From Ruminococcaceae bacterium UBA5413 (lineage in GTDB: Bacteria > Bacillota > Clostridia > Oscillospirales > Acutalibacteraceae), in contig DHNP01000029.1 of assembly GCA_002409585.1 (NCBI GenBank), forward strand, positions 4,542 through 68,541: a stretch of DNA of 64,000 bases, written 5' to 3'. The translations under genes and the position numbers were made by a program. Numbering within the stretch: position 1 is the first letter of the stretch; each line of letters opens with the position of its first letter. The notes beneath the pieces are model-generated. The model was not told where the DNA came from and did no database searches. It saw only the letters and a program-made list of their open reading frames with translations. Below are positions 23,868-33,765 of the stretch, piece by piece.

Positions 23868-25289
23868 ATGAGCCAGTATCAAAAAGTAACTGCGGAATTT
23901 GTAAAAGCGCTGAAATCCGCTGTCTCTGGAAAAGTAATGACAGGTGCTGAGATAAATGAAGATTTCTCGCATGACGAAATGCCTATTTATGGCAAGCTGA
24001 TGCCTGAGGCAGTCGTTGAGGCAAAAACTACGGAGGACGTTGCGGCCGTGATGAGCCTCTGCAACAAACACAATATACCTGTTACGCCGCGCGGCGCAGG
24101 TACCGGCCTTGTCGGCGGAGCTGTGGCTGTTGACGGCGGCATCATTCTTTCCACCGCAAAAATGAACAAAATCATAAGCTATGACGAAGATAACATGATG
24201 GTGACAGCCCAGGCGGGAGTGCTGTTTAACGACCTCGCGGCAGATGCTGAAAAGCACGGTTTCCTTTATCCGCCGGACCCGGGCGAAAAGTTCGCGACTG
24301 TCGGCGGGAACGTCGCTACCAATGCTGGCGGCATGCGTGCCGTTAAGTACGGCACCACACGCGACTATGTGCGCGCCATGACAGTTGTTCTGCCGACAGG
24401 TGAAATTGTTCATTTGGGCGCTCCCGTTTCAAAGAGCAGCTCCGGATATTCCCTTATAAATTTAATGATAGGTTCTGAAGGTACACTCGGCATCGTAACA
24501 GAGCTTACCCTTAAACTTCTTCCATTGCCTAAAGAAGTTGTCAGCCTTATAGCGCTTTATGAAAACCTGCGCGACTGTATAGCCGCTGTGCCTAAAATGA
24601 TGCGCGCTAACCTGCACCCTCAGACAATGGAATTTATGGAACGCGACATTGTTAACGTGTCCGAATCTTATTTGGGTAAAAGTACATTCCCGCAGAAATT
24701 TGAAAACAAGGATGTAAATGCCTATTTGCTCATTTCGTTTGAAGGCGGCGATGACGACAGCCTTGACGGCGTTATTGAAAAAGCTTCCGAGGTCGTGCTT
24801 GATGCCGGCGCGCTCGACGTGCTCGTAGCCGATACTCCGCAGCTTAAAAAAGATGCGTGGGCGGCGAGGGACAGCTTCCTTGACGCTATCAATTCGACTA
24901 CAAAACTTGTAGATGAATGCGATGTAGTCGTACCGGTCAGCAAAATCCCTGACTTTCTCGCTTATATAAAACTGCTTGCGCAAAATTATGATTTTACCAT
25001 ACAAAACTTTGGCCACGCGGGAGACGGTAATTTACATATCTATTGTTGTTCCAATGATATGGAAATACAGGACTTCAAAAAGCAGGTTTCTGATTTTATG
25101 CCTAAGACATATGCAAAAGCATATGAAATGGGCGGCCTTATTTCCGGTGAGCACGGCATAGGGTACGGCAAGCGCGATTATTTAGCCGAAATGGCCGGCC
25201 CTGTAAAAATGCGCCTTATGAAAGGCATTAAAGATGTTTTTGACCCCAACGGTATTCTCAACCCGGGCAAAGTCTGCTGCAAATTATGA
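23868..25289 (+). CDS. FAD-linked lactate dehydrogenase, Etf-coupled (LctD/GlcD-like)
   Basis: 473 residues from ATG 23868, with AAAGGAG at 23851-23857. The PCMH-type FAD domain has RGAGTGLVGGAV and GGNVATNAGGMRAVKYG; the C-terminal domain has GHAGDGNLHIY and SGEHGIGYGKRDY and ends LNPGKVCCKL. It is first in a unit with an acyl-CoA dehydrogenase, EtfB and EtfA and is divergent from a FadR/LldR-type regulator. That matches the lactate dehydrogenase-Etf arrangement of Acetobacterium woodii, where lactate oxidation by NAD is driven by ferredoxin oxidation. Lactate as substrate is inferred from this context; other D-2-hydroxy acids are possible. Confidence 0.88.
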   Translation: MSQYQKVTAEFVKALKSAVSGKVMTGAEINEDFSHDEMPIYGKLMPEAVVEAKTTEDVAAVMSLCNKHNIPVTPRGAGTGLVGGAVAVDGGIILSTAKMNKIISYDEDNMMVTAQAGVLFNDLAADAEKHGFLYPPDPGEKFATVGGNVATNAGGMRAVKYGTTRDYVRAMTVVLPTGEIVHLGAPVSKSSSGYSLINLMIGSEGTLGIVTELTLKLLPLPKEVVSLIALYENLRDCIAAVPKMMRANLHPQTMEFMERDIVNVSESYLGKSTFPQKFENKDVNAYLLISFEGGDDDSLDGVIEKASEVVLDAGALDVLVADTPQLKKDAWAARDSFLDAINSTTKLVDECDVVVPVSKIPDFLAYIKLLAQNYDFTIQNFGHAGDGNLHIYCCSNDMEIQDFKKQVSDFMPKTYAKAYEMGGLISGEHGIGYGKRDYLAEMAGPVKMRLMKGIKDVFDPNGILNPGKVCCKL

Positions 25290-25346
25290 TTAAGCGCTTA
25301 AAGAGCCGGTTATGAAATTTTGAATATAATTCAAGGAGGATATAAA

Positions 25347-26486
25347 ATGTCATATTTAATTTCTGATGAGGCAAAAGACCTTCTTAAGGATGTACATGAG
25401 TTTTGTGAAAAGGAAGTAAAGGAGCAGTGCAAAGAGTATGACCGCAGCGGCGAATGGCCTAAGGATATTTACAAAAAGGCCATAGATATGCAGCTGCAGA
25501 CGCTTGAAGTGCCTGAAAAATACGGCGGGCCGGGGCTTGACAGGGTATCTGTCGCCGCGCTTATTGAAGAAATGGCAAAAGCCGATGCTGGCTTTGCAAC
25601 GACAATTTCCGCGAGCGGGCTCGGCATGAAACCTGTATTAATTGCCGGTACGGAAGAGCAGAAGGAACGTGCATGCCGCCGTATAACCGAAGGCGGGTTT
25701 GGCGCTTTTGCACTGACGGAACCCGGGGCGGGCTCAGATGCAGGCGCAGGTAAGGCAACTGCCGTAAAAGACGGTGACAGTTACATACTGAATGGCCGTA
25801 AATGCTTTATCACAAACGGCGGGGTCGCCTCTTTTTATTGTATTTCCGCAATGACTGACAAATCAGCCGGTACGCGCGGCATGTCGATGTTTTACATTGA
25901 GAAAGGCACGCCGGGGCTTTCCACGGGGCATGAAGAAGACAAGATGGGCATACGTACTTCAAACACATGCGATGTCGTGCTTGAAAACTGCCGTATTCCA
26001 GCTTCCAATTTGATTGGCAGTGAAGGGCAGGGCTTTAAGACGGCAATGAAAACCCTTGACCAGGCTCGCACTTGGATGGGCTGCGTAGCAACGGGCATCG
26101 CGCAGCGCAGCATGGAAGAAGCGATTGCTTACGGCAAACAACGTATCCAGTTTGGCAAGCCTATATTAAAAAACGAAGTATTGAAGTTTAAGATTGCCGA
26201 TATGGAGATTGGAATTGAAACGGCACGCCAAATGGTCGCACACTCTTTAACGCTAATGGACAAAGGGATGCCGTATACAAAAGAGTCAGCCATTGCAAAG
26301 TGCTATGCCGGTGATGTTGCTGTAAAAGCAGCTTCGGAAGCGATACAGATGTTTGGCGGCTACGGTTACAGCCGCGAGTACCCGGTAGAAAAGCTTTTAC
26401 GCGACGCAAAAATATTCCAAATATTCGAAGGTACAAATGAAATACAGCGTATTGTCGTTGCAAATAACACAATCGGCAAATTTTAA
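25347..26486 (+). CDS. acyl-CoA dehydrogenase (butyryl-CoA-dehydrogenase-like)
   Basis: 379 residues from ATG 25347, with AAGGAGGA at 25333-25340. Standard short-chain acyl-CoA dehydrogenase layout: FALTEPGAGSDAG for FAD and substrate, CFITNGG, MGIRTSNTCDVVLENCRIP, and [12 protein letters not shown], in which the Glu of FEGT is the catalytic base. It reduces crotonyl-CoA-type enoyl-CoA or oxidises acyl-CoA using the EtfAB pair encoded next. Together with the lactate oxidase this gives the chain-elongation link between lactate oxidation and enoyl-CoA reduction. Acyl chain length is not predictable here. Confidence 0.93.
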   Translation: MSYLISDEAKDLLKDVHEFCEKEVKEQCKEYDRSGEWPKDIYKKAIDMQLQTLEVPEKYGGPGLDRVSVAALIEEMAKADAGFATTISASGLGMKPVLIAGTEEQKERACRRITEGGFGAFALTEPGAGSDAGAGKATAVKDGDSYILNGRKCFITNGGVASFYCISAMTDKSAGTRGMSMFYIEKGTPGLSTGHEEDKMGIRTSNTCDVVLENCRIPASNLIGSEGQGFKTAMKTLDQARTWMGCVATGIAQRSMEEAIAYGKQRIQFGKPILKNEVLKFKIADMEIGIETARQMVAHSLTLMDKGMPYTKESAIAKCYAGDVAVKAASEAIQMFGGYGYSREYPVEKLLRDAKIFQIFEGTNEIQRIVVANNTIGKF

Positions 26487-26504
26487 GCGGAGGAGAGAAG
26501 CTTA

Positions 26505-27296
26505 ATGGAAATTCTCGTATGCATTAAACAGGTACCGGACGATTCCGTTACGGTGCATCTTAAAGCAAATACCGGAGAAGCGGACCTTGACGGCATCTCT
26601 CCCGTTGTAAACGCATTTGATACATATGCGCTGGAAATGGCAGTCCGGCTTAAAGAAAGCTCTGGCGGCGCCGTTACCGTCATATCCGTCGGCCCCGAAG
26701 GAACGGAAAACGCAATAAAAAGCTGCCTTGCCGTTGGCGCAGACAGCGGTTACCTTATAAATGATGCCGCGTTTAACAATGCGGGCGCGCCTGAGAAAAG
26801 CAAAATATTAGCTTCGTCTGTAAAATACTTGGAAAAAAGCACCGGAAAACATTTTGACATTATTTTCTGCGGAAAAGAAGCAACCGATTATTCATATGGC
26901 CAGGCCGGCCCGCAGCTTGCTGAAATAATGAAAATAGGCGTGGTTACTGATTTGACAGACATTAAAAAAGCAGACGCCGGCGTTTGCTGTAAACAGGAAA
27001 CAGAAGACGGCTACCGCACTGTGCAAACAGGGCTGCCGTGTGTTGTAACCGTAAGTAAACCCGCATATGACCCGCGTTACCCAACTATAAGGAGCAAGCT
27101 TGCGGCACGTAAGATGGAGATTCCGGTCTTAACATCATCACAGATTGGTAATATTACAGCTGCAAAGACGGCGAATATTACCTTAAGGATTTATGAACCG
27201 CCAAAGCGGAAATGCGGAGTAAAAATCAAAGAAAAGACCTGTGCCGATTCAGCGTGCAAAGCTGTCGGGATGCTGGCGGATGCTAAGCTGCTGTAA
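26505..27296 (+). CDS. etfB: electron transfer flavoprotein beta subunit
   Basis: 263 residues. N-terminal ILVCIKQVPD, the NPYD-like VVNAFDTYALEMAVRLKE, and the signature CGKEATDYSYGQAGPQLAEIM are typical of EtfB. It carries a second flavin or AMP and docks with acyl-CoA dehydrogenases. Eighteen bases after the acyl-CoA dehydrogenase stop, with GGAGGAG upstream. Bifurcating clostridial EtfB proteins bind FAD and NADH here. Whether this one bifurcates needs structural comparison, but the lactate oxidase in the operon argues for it. Confidence 0.93.
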   Translation: MEILVCIKQVPDDSVTVHLKANTGEADLDGISPVVNAFDTYALEMAVRLKESSGGAVTVISVGPEGTENAIKSCLAVGADSGYLINDAAFNNAGAPEKSKILASSVKYLEKSTGKHFDIIFCGKEATDYSYGQAGPQLAEIMKIGVVTDLTDIKKADAGVCCKQETEDGYRTVQTGLPCVVTVSKPAYDPRYPTIRSKLAARKMEIPVLTSSQIGNITAAKTANITLRIYEPPKRKCGVKIKEKTCADSACKAVGMLADAKLL

Positions 27297-27310
27297 AGGA
27301 GATAACGTAG

Positions 27311-28315
27311 ATGAACTTTGGCAATAAAAAAGATATACTTGTTTTTATAGAACAAAATGGCGGAAAAATGCTTAAAGCAGGCATAGAAAGCATTACGCCG
27401 GCCATAACGCTGGGGCACTCTTTAGGCGGAAAAGTTACAGCACTGCTTATAGGTACAGAAAATCAAAACTCTGTAAAGCGCCTGCAAGGCTTAGGCGCAG
27501 ATAAAATTGTGTCAGTTGAAGGGCCGTCATTTTCCGACGGCTGTTCAGATGCTTTTTTCTATGCCCTTTCCCAGATGGCGGAAAAATATGACCCCGCTGC
27601 CGTATTAGCGGCGGATTCGCCTTTAGGGCGTGAATTGACTGCGAGGCTGTCGGCGCTGAAGTCTGTAAGCTGCATACACGGCGCGCTCAGCCTTCATATG
27701 CAGGATACAAGTACGCCTGTGTGGACTCTGCAGGCATATGGCGGCAGTATTATGAATGACGTTGCGCCATGCACTGCACCTTTTACGGCTACAGTACGTT
27801 CCGGAGCTTTCCGCAAGCCGGAAGCATCAGGACAAAAAGCAGAAATAACGGAGGAATCCGTTACGGTCCCAAAGGACGTTATCCGCTCACAAGTTATAAA
27901 GTCGGTCAAAGAAATTTCCGAGGAAATAAACCTTGAGGACGCCAAAGCCGTTGTTTCAGGCGGCCGTGGTATGGGAAGCAAAGAAAACTTTAAACTTGTT
28001 GAAGAGCTTGCCGACGTACTTGGAGGGGTAGTCGGCGCGACGCGCCCGGCCATAGAAAGCGGGTGGGTTTCCCGTGCGCATCAGGTAGGGCAGTCTGGTA
28101 AAACCGTAAAGCCTGCGCTTTACATAGCGTGCGGTATTTCAGGCGCGGTGCAGCATATTTCCGGTATGGAGGGCTCAGGGTATATTGTAGCGGTTAACAA
28201 GGATGAAGATGCGCCTATCTTCGACATCGCCGATGCCGGAATCGTCGGCGACGCAATGCAAGTACTTCCTGTGATGATCGAAGAAATTAAAAAGAGAAAA
28301 ACAGGTGCAAATTAG
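27311..28315 (+). CDS. etfA: electron transfer flavoprotein alpha subunit
   Basis: 334 residues. Domain I is N-terminal. The FAD-binding domain II carries VSGGRGMGSKENFKLVEEL, GATRPAIESGW, HQVGQSGKTVKP and [12 protein letters not shown]. No N-terminal ferredoxin-like 4Fe-4S module is present, unlike some lactate-linked EtfA proteins. It follows etfB by 14 bases and ends the operon. It accepts electrons from the acyl-CoA dehydrogenase or lactate oxidase. Confidence 0.94.
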   Translation: MNFGNKKDILVFIEQNGGKMLKAGIESITPAITLGHSLGGKVTALLIGTENQNSVKRLQGLGADKIVSVEGPSFSDGCSDAFFYALSQMAEKYDPAAVLAADSPLGRELTARLSALKSVSCIHGALSLHMQDTSTPVWTLQAYGGSIMNDVAPCTAPFTATVRSGAFRKPEASGQKAEITEESVTVPKDVIRSQVIKSVKEISEEINLEDAKAVVSGGRGMGSKENFKLVEELADVLGGVVGATRPAIESGWVSRAHQVGQSGKTVKPALYIACGISGAVQHISGMEGSGYIVAVNKDEDAPIFDIADAGIVGDAMQVLPVMIEEIKKRKTGAN

Positions 28316-28503
28316 GCTTTATTTGTAAAAAAAGCTCTATAATAAATGTAACGGATAAAATCAGTAAAAAACAGAGCATATCTGATGAAAACCTTTAGAA
28401 TGGATATGGTTAACCATTTAGAAAGGCTTCCGGGAGATTTATGAAAAGTTTATTATAGTATTGGCATAATAATTAATGTAATATGGTAGCCGCTTTGTGT
28501 AGC

Positions 28504-28545
28504 AAAAAGCCCTTGCCGGAGGCTAAATAAGCCTCCGGCAGGGGC
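28504..28545. terminator. hairpin terminator between etfA and clpB
   Basis: GCCCTTGCCGGAGGC (28509-28523) pairs with GCCTCCGGCAGGGGC (28531-28545), with one wobble, around a 7-base loop. On the minus strand it is followed by TTTTTGCT, so it best serves clpB, though it also lies after etfA. Confidence 0.7.
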
Positions 28546-28578
28546 GAAACCTTTATATGGGCGGTACAGACGGCCGCG

Positions 28579-31182
28579 TCATGCTGTTTTTTCGGTAAGG
28601 CGCGAGCCGTCGCTGTCTATTATGACAGTGCTGTCCGGCTTTATATTTTCAGATATAATCTTTTTGGCAATCATTGTTTCTACGCTGCTTTGGATGAAAC
28701 GCTTCAGCGGGCGCGCGCCGTAAACGGGGTCGTAGCCCATGCTTACTATATAGTCTTTCGCCGCGTCGGTAAGCTGCACGGACAGGCGTTTTTCTTTAAG
28801 GCGCTTTTGCAGGTTCTCAATCTGCAGGCCGACGATTTTATAAATTTCGTCGCGTGTAAGCGGTTTGTAGAATATAATTTCGTCAAGCCTGTTTAAAAAT
28901 TCTGGCTTAAACTGTCTTTTTAAAAGCCCGTTGACGTTTTTCTTAGCTTCGTCGCTTATATGGCCCTCACTGTCTATCCCGTCGAGTATATAGCTTGAGC
29001 CGAGGTTTGAAGTTAAAATTATTATCGTGTTTTTAAAGTCTACAGTGCGCCCCTGCGAGTCGGTTATACGGCCGTCGTCGAGTACCTGGAGAAGTATGTT
29101 GAACACGTCGGGGTGGGCTTTTTCAACTTCATCGAAAAGTATAACCGAGTAGGGGTGGCGTCGCACAGCTTCGGTCAGCTGGCCGCCTTCCTCATAACCT
29201 ATATATCCCGGAGGGGCGCCTATGAGGCGGGACACGGAGAACTTTTCCATATATTCGGTCATATCTATCCTTACCATATTTTTTTCGTCGTCAAAGAGCG
29301 CCTGCGCGAGCGACTTCGCCAGCTCTGTTTTGCCTACGCCCGTAGGACCGAGGAACAGGAAAGAGCCTATGGGGCGGTTAGGGTTTTGTATGCCGGCGCG
29401 TGAACGCAGCACGGCGTCGCACACTTTTTCAACCGCTTCGTCCTGCCCTATGACACGTTTATGAAGTGTCGCGCCAAGGTTAAGGAGTTTTTTCCTGTCG
29501 CTTTCTATGAGCTTTGAAACAGGTATGCCGGTCCATTTAGCGACGATTTTTGCTATTTCTTCTTCTGTTACGCGGTCGTGCAGGAGCGTGTCGGACGACT
29601 GTGCTTTTTCAGCTATTTCCTCCTCCGCTTTAAGCTGCTTTTGGAGCTGCGGCAGTTTGCCGTACTTAAGTTCTGCGGCTTTGTTCAGGTCGTAACCGCG
29701 CTGGGCTTTTTCTATTTCGGAGTTTACGCTTTCGATTTCTTCACGCAGCTTCTGGACCTTTGTTATGGACTGCTTTTCGTTTTCCCATTTTGCCTTCATT
29801 TCCTTAAAGCGGGCGCGCTCGTCGGCAAGACTTTTCTGTATACCCCTCAGGTGCTCCTGCGAAACAGGGTCGGCGTCTTTTTTAAGTGCGGCCTCCTCTA
29901 TTTCCTTTTGCATGATTTTCCTTGAAATCTCGTCAAGCTCCACAGGCATCGAGTCAAGCTCGGTCCTGACCATGGCGCATGCCTCGTCAACGAGGTCTAT
30001 AGCCTTGTCAGGCAGAAAGCGCTCGGAGATATACCGGTTGCTTAGCGTTGCGGCGGCTATAAGCGCCTGGTCCTGTATCTTGACGCCGTGGAATACCTCG
30101 TACCTTTCTTTAAGCCCGCGGAGTATGGAAATGGTGTCCTCAACCGTCGGTTCTTCTACCATTACCGGCTGGAACCTGCGCTCGAGCGCCGCGTCTTTCT
30201 CTATATACTGGTGGTATTCGTTAAGTGTAGTCGCGCCTATGCAGTGCAGCTCGCCGCGTGCAAGCATCGGTTTTAATATATTGCCGGCGTCCATTGAGCC
30301 TTCGGTTTTGCCAGCGCCTACTATGGTATGGAGTTCGTCGATGAAAAGTATGATTTTGCCTTCGCTTTTTTTGACTTCGTTGAGGACGGCTTTGAGCCTT
30401 TCTTCAAATTCGCCGCGGAATTTAGCCCCGGCTATCAGCGAGCCCATGTCGAGTGCGAAAACTTTGTGGTCTTTAAGGTTATTTGGCACGTCGCCGCGGA
30501 CTATGCGCTCAGCAAGCCCTTCGGCGATAGCGGTTTTGCCTACGCCGGGTTCGCCTATGAGGACAGGGTTGTTTTTAGTTTTGCGTGAAAGGATAAGTAT
30601 GACGCTGCGTATTTCTTCGTCCCTGCCTATAACGGGGTCGAGCTTGTGGTTTTTAGCAAGCGTTACGAGATCCTGCCCGTATTTAGCGAGCGCGTCGTAA
30701 GTCGTTTCAGGGCTGTCGCTTGTCACCCGCGTGTTGCCGCGTACGGTTGAGAGCGCCGAGAGAAACCTGTCTTTGCTTATGCCGTAACGTTTGAAAAGGC
30801 CGCTGATTTCAGGTTCAGGGGAGTCCATAAGGGCAAGCATTATATGCTCGACGGAAACATACTCGTCTTTCATGCGCTTAGCCTGCTGCTCCGCGTTTAC
30901 AAGCACTGTGTCAACGCTTTGCGAAACGTATATTTTGCCGGCTTCGCGCCCGGGGCCTGTAACGCCTGGTATTTTTTCAACTTCGCTTTTCGTGCCCTGC
31001 ACAAGCCCGTCGGTGTCGGAGCCCATTTTTTTAAGGAGCTGCGGGATAAGGCCGTCGCGCTGGGTGAGAAGAGCGAGCAGAAGGTGCGCCTGGCCTATCT
31101 GCATATTATTATGGCCAAGGGCTATCGTCTGCGCTTCCTGTATTGCTTCGAGTGATTTATTGGTAAAATTCTGCGCATCCAT
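28579..31182 (-). CDS. clpB: ClpB disaggregase (Hsp104-family AAA+ ATPase)
   Basis: 867 residues from the ATG at 31182 ([10 protein letters not shown]), which has GGAGG eight bases ahead. Order: N domain, AAA1 with Walker A GEPGVGKT (near 200) and FIDELH, the long coiled middle domain (about 410-530, rich in Glu/Lys), AAA2 with GPTGVGKT (near 600) and LFDEVEKAH, and a C-terminal domain. The middle domain separates it from ClpA/ClpC. With DnaK it rescues aggregated proteins after stress. A ribbon-helix-helix gene ends 36 bases upstream, so it may be co-transcribed from the consensus promoter at 31935-31963. I see no CIRCE element. Confidence 0.96.
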   Translation of the reverse strand: MDAQNFTNKSLEAIQEAQTIALGHNNMQIGQAHLLLALLTQRDGLIPQLLKKMGSDTDGLVQGTKSEVEKIPGVTGPGREAGKIYVSQSVDTVLVNAEQQAKRMKDEYVSVEHIMLALMDSPEPEISGLFKRYGISKDRFLSALSTVRGNTRVTSDSPETTYDALAKYGQDLVTLAKNHKLDPVIGRDEEIRSVILILSRKTKNNPVLIGEPGVGKTAIAEGLAERIVRGDVPNNLKDHKVFALDMGSLIAGAKFRGEFEERLKAVLNEVKKSEGKIILFIDELHTIVGAGKTEGSMDAGNILKPMLARGELHCIGATTLNEYHQYIEKDAALERRFQPVMVEEPTVEDTISILRGLKERYEVFHGVKIQDQALIAAATLSNRYISERFLPDKAIDLVDEACAMVRTELDSMPVELDEISRKIMQKEIEEAALKKDADPVSQEHLRGIQKSLADERARFKEMKAKWENEKQSITKVQKLREEIESVNSEIEKAQRGYDLNKAAELKYGKLPQLQKQLKAEEEIAEKAQSSDTLLHDRVTEEEIAKIVAKWTGIPVSKLIESDRKKLLNLGATLHKRVIGQDEAVEKVCDAVLRSRAGIQNPNRPIGSFLFLGPTGVGKTELAKSLAQALFDDEKNMVRIDMTEYMEKFSVSRLIGAPPGYIGYEEGGQLTEAVRRHPYSVILFDEVEKAHPDVFNILLQVLDDGRITDSQGRTVDFKNTIIILTSNLGSSYILDGIDSEGHISDEAKKNVNGLLKRQFKPEFLNRLDEIIFYKPLTRDEIYKIVGLQIENLQKRLKEKRLSVQLTDAAKDYIVSMGYDPVYGARPLKRFIQSSVETMIAKKIISENIKPDSTVIIDSDGSRLTEKTA

Positions 31183-31218
31183 ATACATGACCTCCATTTA
31201 TATTTATTGTATAAAAAT

Positions 31219-31884
31219 TCAAATTATTATCTGCCCTTCCATGTCGAGCCTGTACCGCCGCGCAAGTTCCCCGGCCGTGTCGGGTGTATTTCCGGCACAT
31301 TCGAAGTACAGCTTAAGCATTGCGTCAAGCTCGCATATATATGAGCTTATGGCATCGGCTACCTTTTCATTCGTGCGGTCTGCTTTTTCAGCGGGCATGG
31401 CAAGCTGCCTTACGTACTTGCCGCCCGAAAGGGAGCTTGGCACCCGGCTACCTGGGAACCTTGAACCGATAAATCTGTTTTCAATGCCGTCCCACATGCG
31501 GAAGAAATCTGTAAGCGCGCATATGAGCGACCTGTTCTGTGTCCTGAGTGAAACGCGCAGCTCGCCTATGGAGTCGCCCGCCTGCCTGTACAGCTCAAGC
31601 GCGTAGCGCACGGTGGGCTTGTACCTGTAACGCAGCGCGCTCTGCACGCTGAAAACCGAACAGTGCGGGCGGTAGTTAAGGTGGAAGTTCTCAAGGCCTG
31701 AGAGTATTTTTTCCATTTGGCTTAACGTGTCCTCTATGCGTATTTCCGGTATGGGGCACGAAAGGTACCCTGCCAGTATGCGGTCTATGAGGCCGCTCCT
31801 GCTTACGCCGTATTTGTACGCCGCGCTGTCGACGGCGTCCACAACTTCATCTGAAAGGATAATGCTGTACATGCTTTTTCCCAA
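31219..31884 (-). CDS. ribbon-helix-helix-like protein of unknown function, upstream of clpB
   Basis: 221 residues, starting TTG (31884) with AAAGGAGG eight bases upstream. Residues about 5-45 (MYSIILSDEVVDAVDSAAY, then YGVSRSGLIDRILAGYL) look like a CopG/Arc ribbon-helix-helix DNA-binding unit. The remaining 175 residues, mostly helical with many Arg and Tyr, match nothing I recognise. Position before clpB with a 36-base gap suggests one operon. It may repress its own perfect-consensus promoter, whose spacer holds an AACCGG-centred near-palindrome. Regulation of ClpB by such a protein is inference. Confidence 0.75.
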   Translation of the reverse strand: MGKSMYSIILSDEVVDAVDSAAYKYGVSRSGLIDRILAGYLSCPIPEIRIEDTLSQMEKILSGLENFHLNYRPHCSVFSVQSALRYRYKPTVRYALELYRQAGDSIGELRVSLRTQNRSLICALTDFFRMWDGIENRFIGSRFPGSRVPSSLSGGKYVRQLAMPAEKADRTNEKVADAISSYICELDAMLKLYFECAGNTPDTAGELARRYRLDMEGQIII

Positions 31885-31934
31885 CGGAAGCGCCTCCTTT
31901 GATATTTTTTATGTAAAGCTTTTATTTAATGCAT

Positions 31935-31963
31935 ATTATATATCCGGTTATATAAATTGTCAA
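31935..31963 (-). promoter_or_regulatory. perfect sigma-A consensus promoter (minus strand)
   Basis: On the minus strand TTGACA (31963-31958), 17 bases, TATAAT (31940-31935): an exact consensus. It drives the ribbon-helix-helix gene and probably clpB. A perfect promoter usually implies strong repression, fitting a repressor-like first gene. Confidence 0.88.
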
Positions 31964-32123
31964 GCATATTATATAATTTAATATACGAGATATTTATATA
32001 ACATGATATTTTAAAAATATACGATATTTTGCGTCTTTTTTTTCCGCTGATAATATAAATATGAATATTTATACGCTATAATATACTGTAATTTAATCCA
32101 TTAACAAAGACAGGGAGAACATT

Positions 32124-32933
32124 ATGAAAAAAATTAAAATGAAAAAAATAGCTGCCTTAATTCTCGCGGCAGCGCTTGCGGCGCCGATGGCCGCGTGCTC
32201 CAAGTCATCCTCATCTTCGTCTACTTTGGATACCATAAAGAAAAACGGGTATATAACTATGTCGACAAACGCCGAGTTTGAACCGTTTGAGTACATGGAA
32301 AACGGCAAGGCCGTAGGCATAGACGTTGAGATAGGGCAGAAAATAGCCGACAAGCTCGGCGTTAAGCTCGAGGTAAGGAACGTTGACTTTTCAGCTTTGG
32401 CGCCGGAGCTTTCTTCGGACAAAGGCGACTTTGTGGCGGCAGGCATGACCGTAACCGACGACAGGAAAAAGAACATGGACTTTACCGACACTTATTATGA
32501 CGCGGCACAGGCAATCATAGTAAAAAAAGGCAGCGACATTAAAACGCGCGAAGACCTCGCCGGTAAAACCGCCGGCGTGCAGGAGGGCACGACGGGCGAC
32601 CTTTACTGCACTGACGACGACGGGAAAAGCGACGTTAAGGTTGGCACTACAAAGCGTTACAACAAAGGCGCGGATGCGGTGACAGACCTTTTGAACGGGA
32701 AAATAGACGCTGTAGTCATAGACGACTTTCCGGCTATAAAGTTTGTTTCTAAAAATCCTGATAAGCTTGTTAAACTCGATGATGCACTGACTGTTGAAAA
32801 ATATGCCATAGCAGTAAAAAAAGGCAACAAGGAACTCCTTGACACCATTAACGGCGTCATAAAGGAAATGAAGTCAAACGGCGAAATAGAAAAAATTGCC
32901 GATAAATATAAGCAGTCGTATAAAAATTCATAA
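32124..32933 (+). CDS. polar amino-acid ABC transporter substrate-binding lipoprotein
   Basis: 269 residues. The signal peptide ends in a lipobox (MAACSK), followed by a serine-rich linker. The SBP_bac_3 core includes NGYITMSTNAEFEPFEYMENG, DFSALAPELSSDKGDFVAAGMT and GKIDAVVIDDFPA. ATG start with CAGGGAG upstream. It captures an amino acid (glutamine, arginine or cystine class) outside the cell for the permease and ATPase encoded next. The exact ligand cannot be told. Confidence 0.92.
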   Translation: MKKIKMKKIAALILAAALAAPMAACSKSSSSSSTLDTIKKNGYITMSTNAEFEPFEYMENGKAVGIDVEIGQKIADKLGVKLEVRNVDFSALAPELSSDKGDFVAAGMTVTDDRKKNMDFTDTYYDAAQAIIVKKGSDIKTREDLAGKTAGVQEGTTGDLYCTDDDGKSDVKVGTTKRYNKGADAVTDLLNGKIDAVVIDDFPAIKFVSKNPDKLVKLDDALTVEKYAIAVKKGNKELLDTINGVIKEMKSNGEIEKIADKYKQSYKNS

Positions 32934-33024
32934 TAATTAATATGCCGTTATATTTGGTTATACTCCGGGAAATAGGGCAGGCTTTATTTCCCGGGGTTTT
33001 CCTGTTTAATTTTGGAGAATGATA

Positions 33025-33765
33025 ATGGAGCAGATATTTAAAAATATAGCAGCCTGGTTTTGGAGCGTAATATCGTATATAGGCGACCAGTTCTACCAGT
33101 CGCTTATTGAAGGCAGCAGGTACAGGTATATACTCGACGGACTTAAAAACACGCTTATCATCACTGTGTTTGCCGTACTGCTCGGCGTTGTCATAGGCAC
33201 CGTCATAGCGCTTGTAAAGGTGCGTCACGCGAACGACCCGGGCAAGCTTAAGGTGGCAAACGGGATATGCACGCTGTACCTTACCATAATACGCGGCACG
33301 CCGGTACTCGTCCAGCTTATGATAGTGTACTATGTCATTGTTGGCTCAGCGGACGTAGGCATGGTTACGACGGCTATCTTTGCGTTTGGCATTAACTCCG
33401 GCGCGTATGTTGCGGAAGTAATACGCAGCGGCATACAATCCATCGACAAAGGGCAGATGGAAGCGGGACGCTCGCTCGGCCTTTCGGAACGCATGACTAT
33501 GAGAAAGATAATACTGCCGCAGGCCATAAAAAACGTACTGCCGGCCGTTGGCAATGAATTTATAGCTCTGCTCAAGGAAACGTCGGTCGCCGGTTACATA
33601 GGCATACAGGACCTTACAAAGGCGGGGGATATCATACGCAGCAGGACGTACCAGGCGTTTTTTCCGCTTATATTGACCGCCGTTATTTACCTTATCATAG
33701 TGATAGGGCTTTCGCTGCTGCTGTCGAAATTTGAAAGGAGGCTTCACAGGAGTGATAACCGTTAA
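33025..33765 (+). CDS. polar amino-acid ABC transporter permease (GlnP/HisM type)
   Basis: 246 residues from ATG 33025, with TTGGAGAA at 33012-33019. An ATG six bases earlier is too close to the ribosome site. About five membrane segments. The HisMQ signature [15 protein letters not shown] and the ATPase-docking EAA loop ([22 protein letters not shown]) are present. It overlaps the ATPase gene by 14 bases. It works as a homodimer since only one permease gene is present. Confidence 0.93.
   Translation: MEQIFKNIAAWFWSVISYIGDQFYQSLIEGSRYRYILDGLKNTLIITVFAVLLGVVIGTVIALVKVRHANDPGKLKVANGICTLYLTIIRGTPVLVQLMIVYYVIVGSADVGMVTTAIFAFGINSGAYVAEVIRSGIQSIDKGQMEAGRSLGLSERMTMRKIILPQAIKNVLPAVGNEFIALLKETSVAGYIGIQDLTKAGDIIRSRTYQAFFPLILTAVIYLIIVIGLSLLLSKFERRLHRSDNR

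Noticed and set aside
29765..30700. 311-codon plus-strand open frame
   Set aside because: Antisense to clpB; serine-rich composition typical of a reverse-frame shadow.
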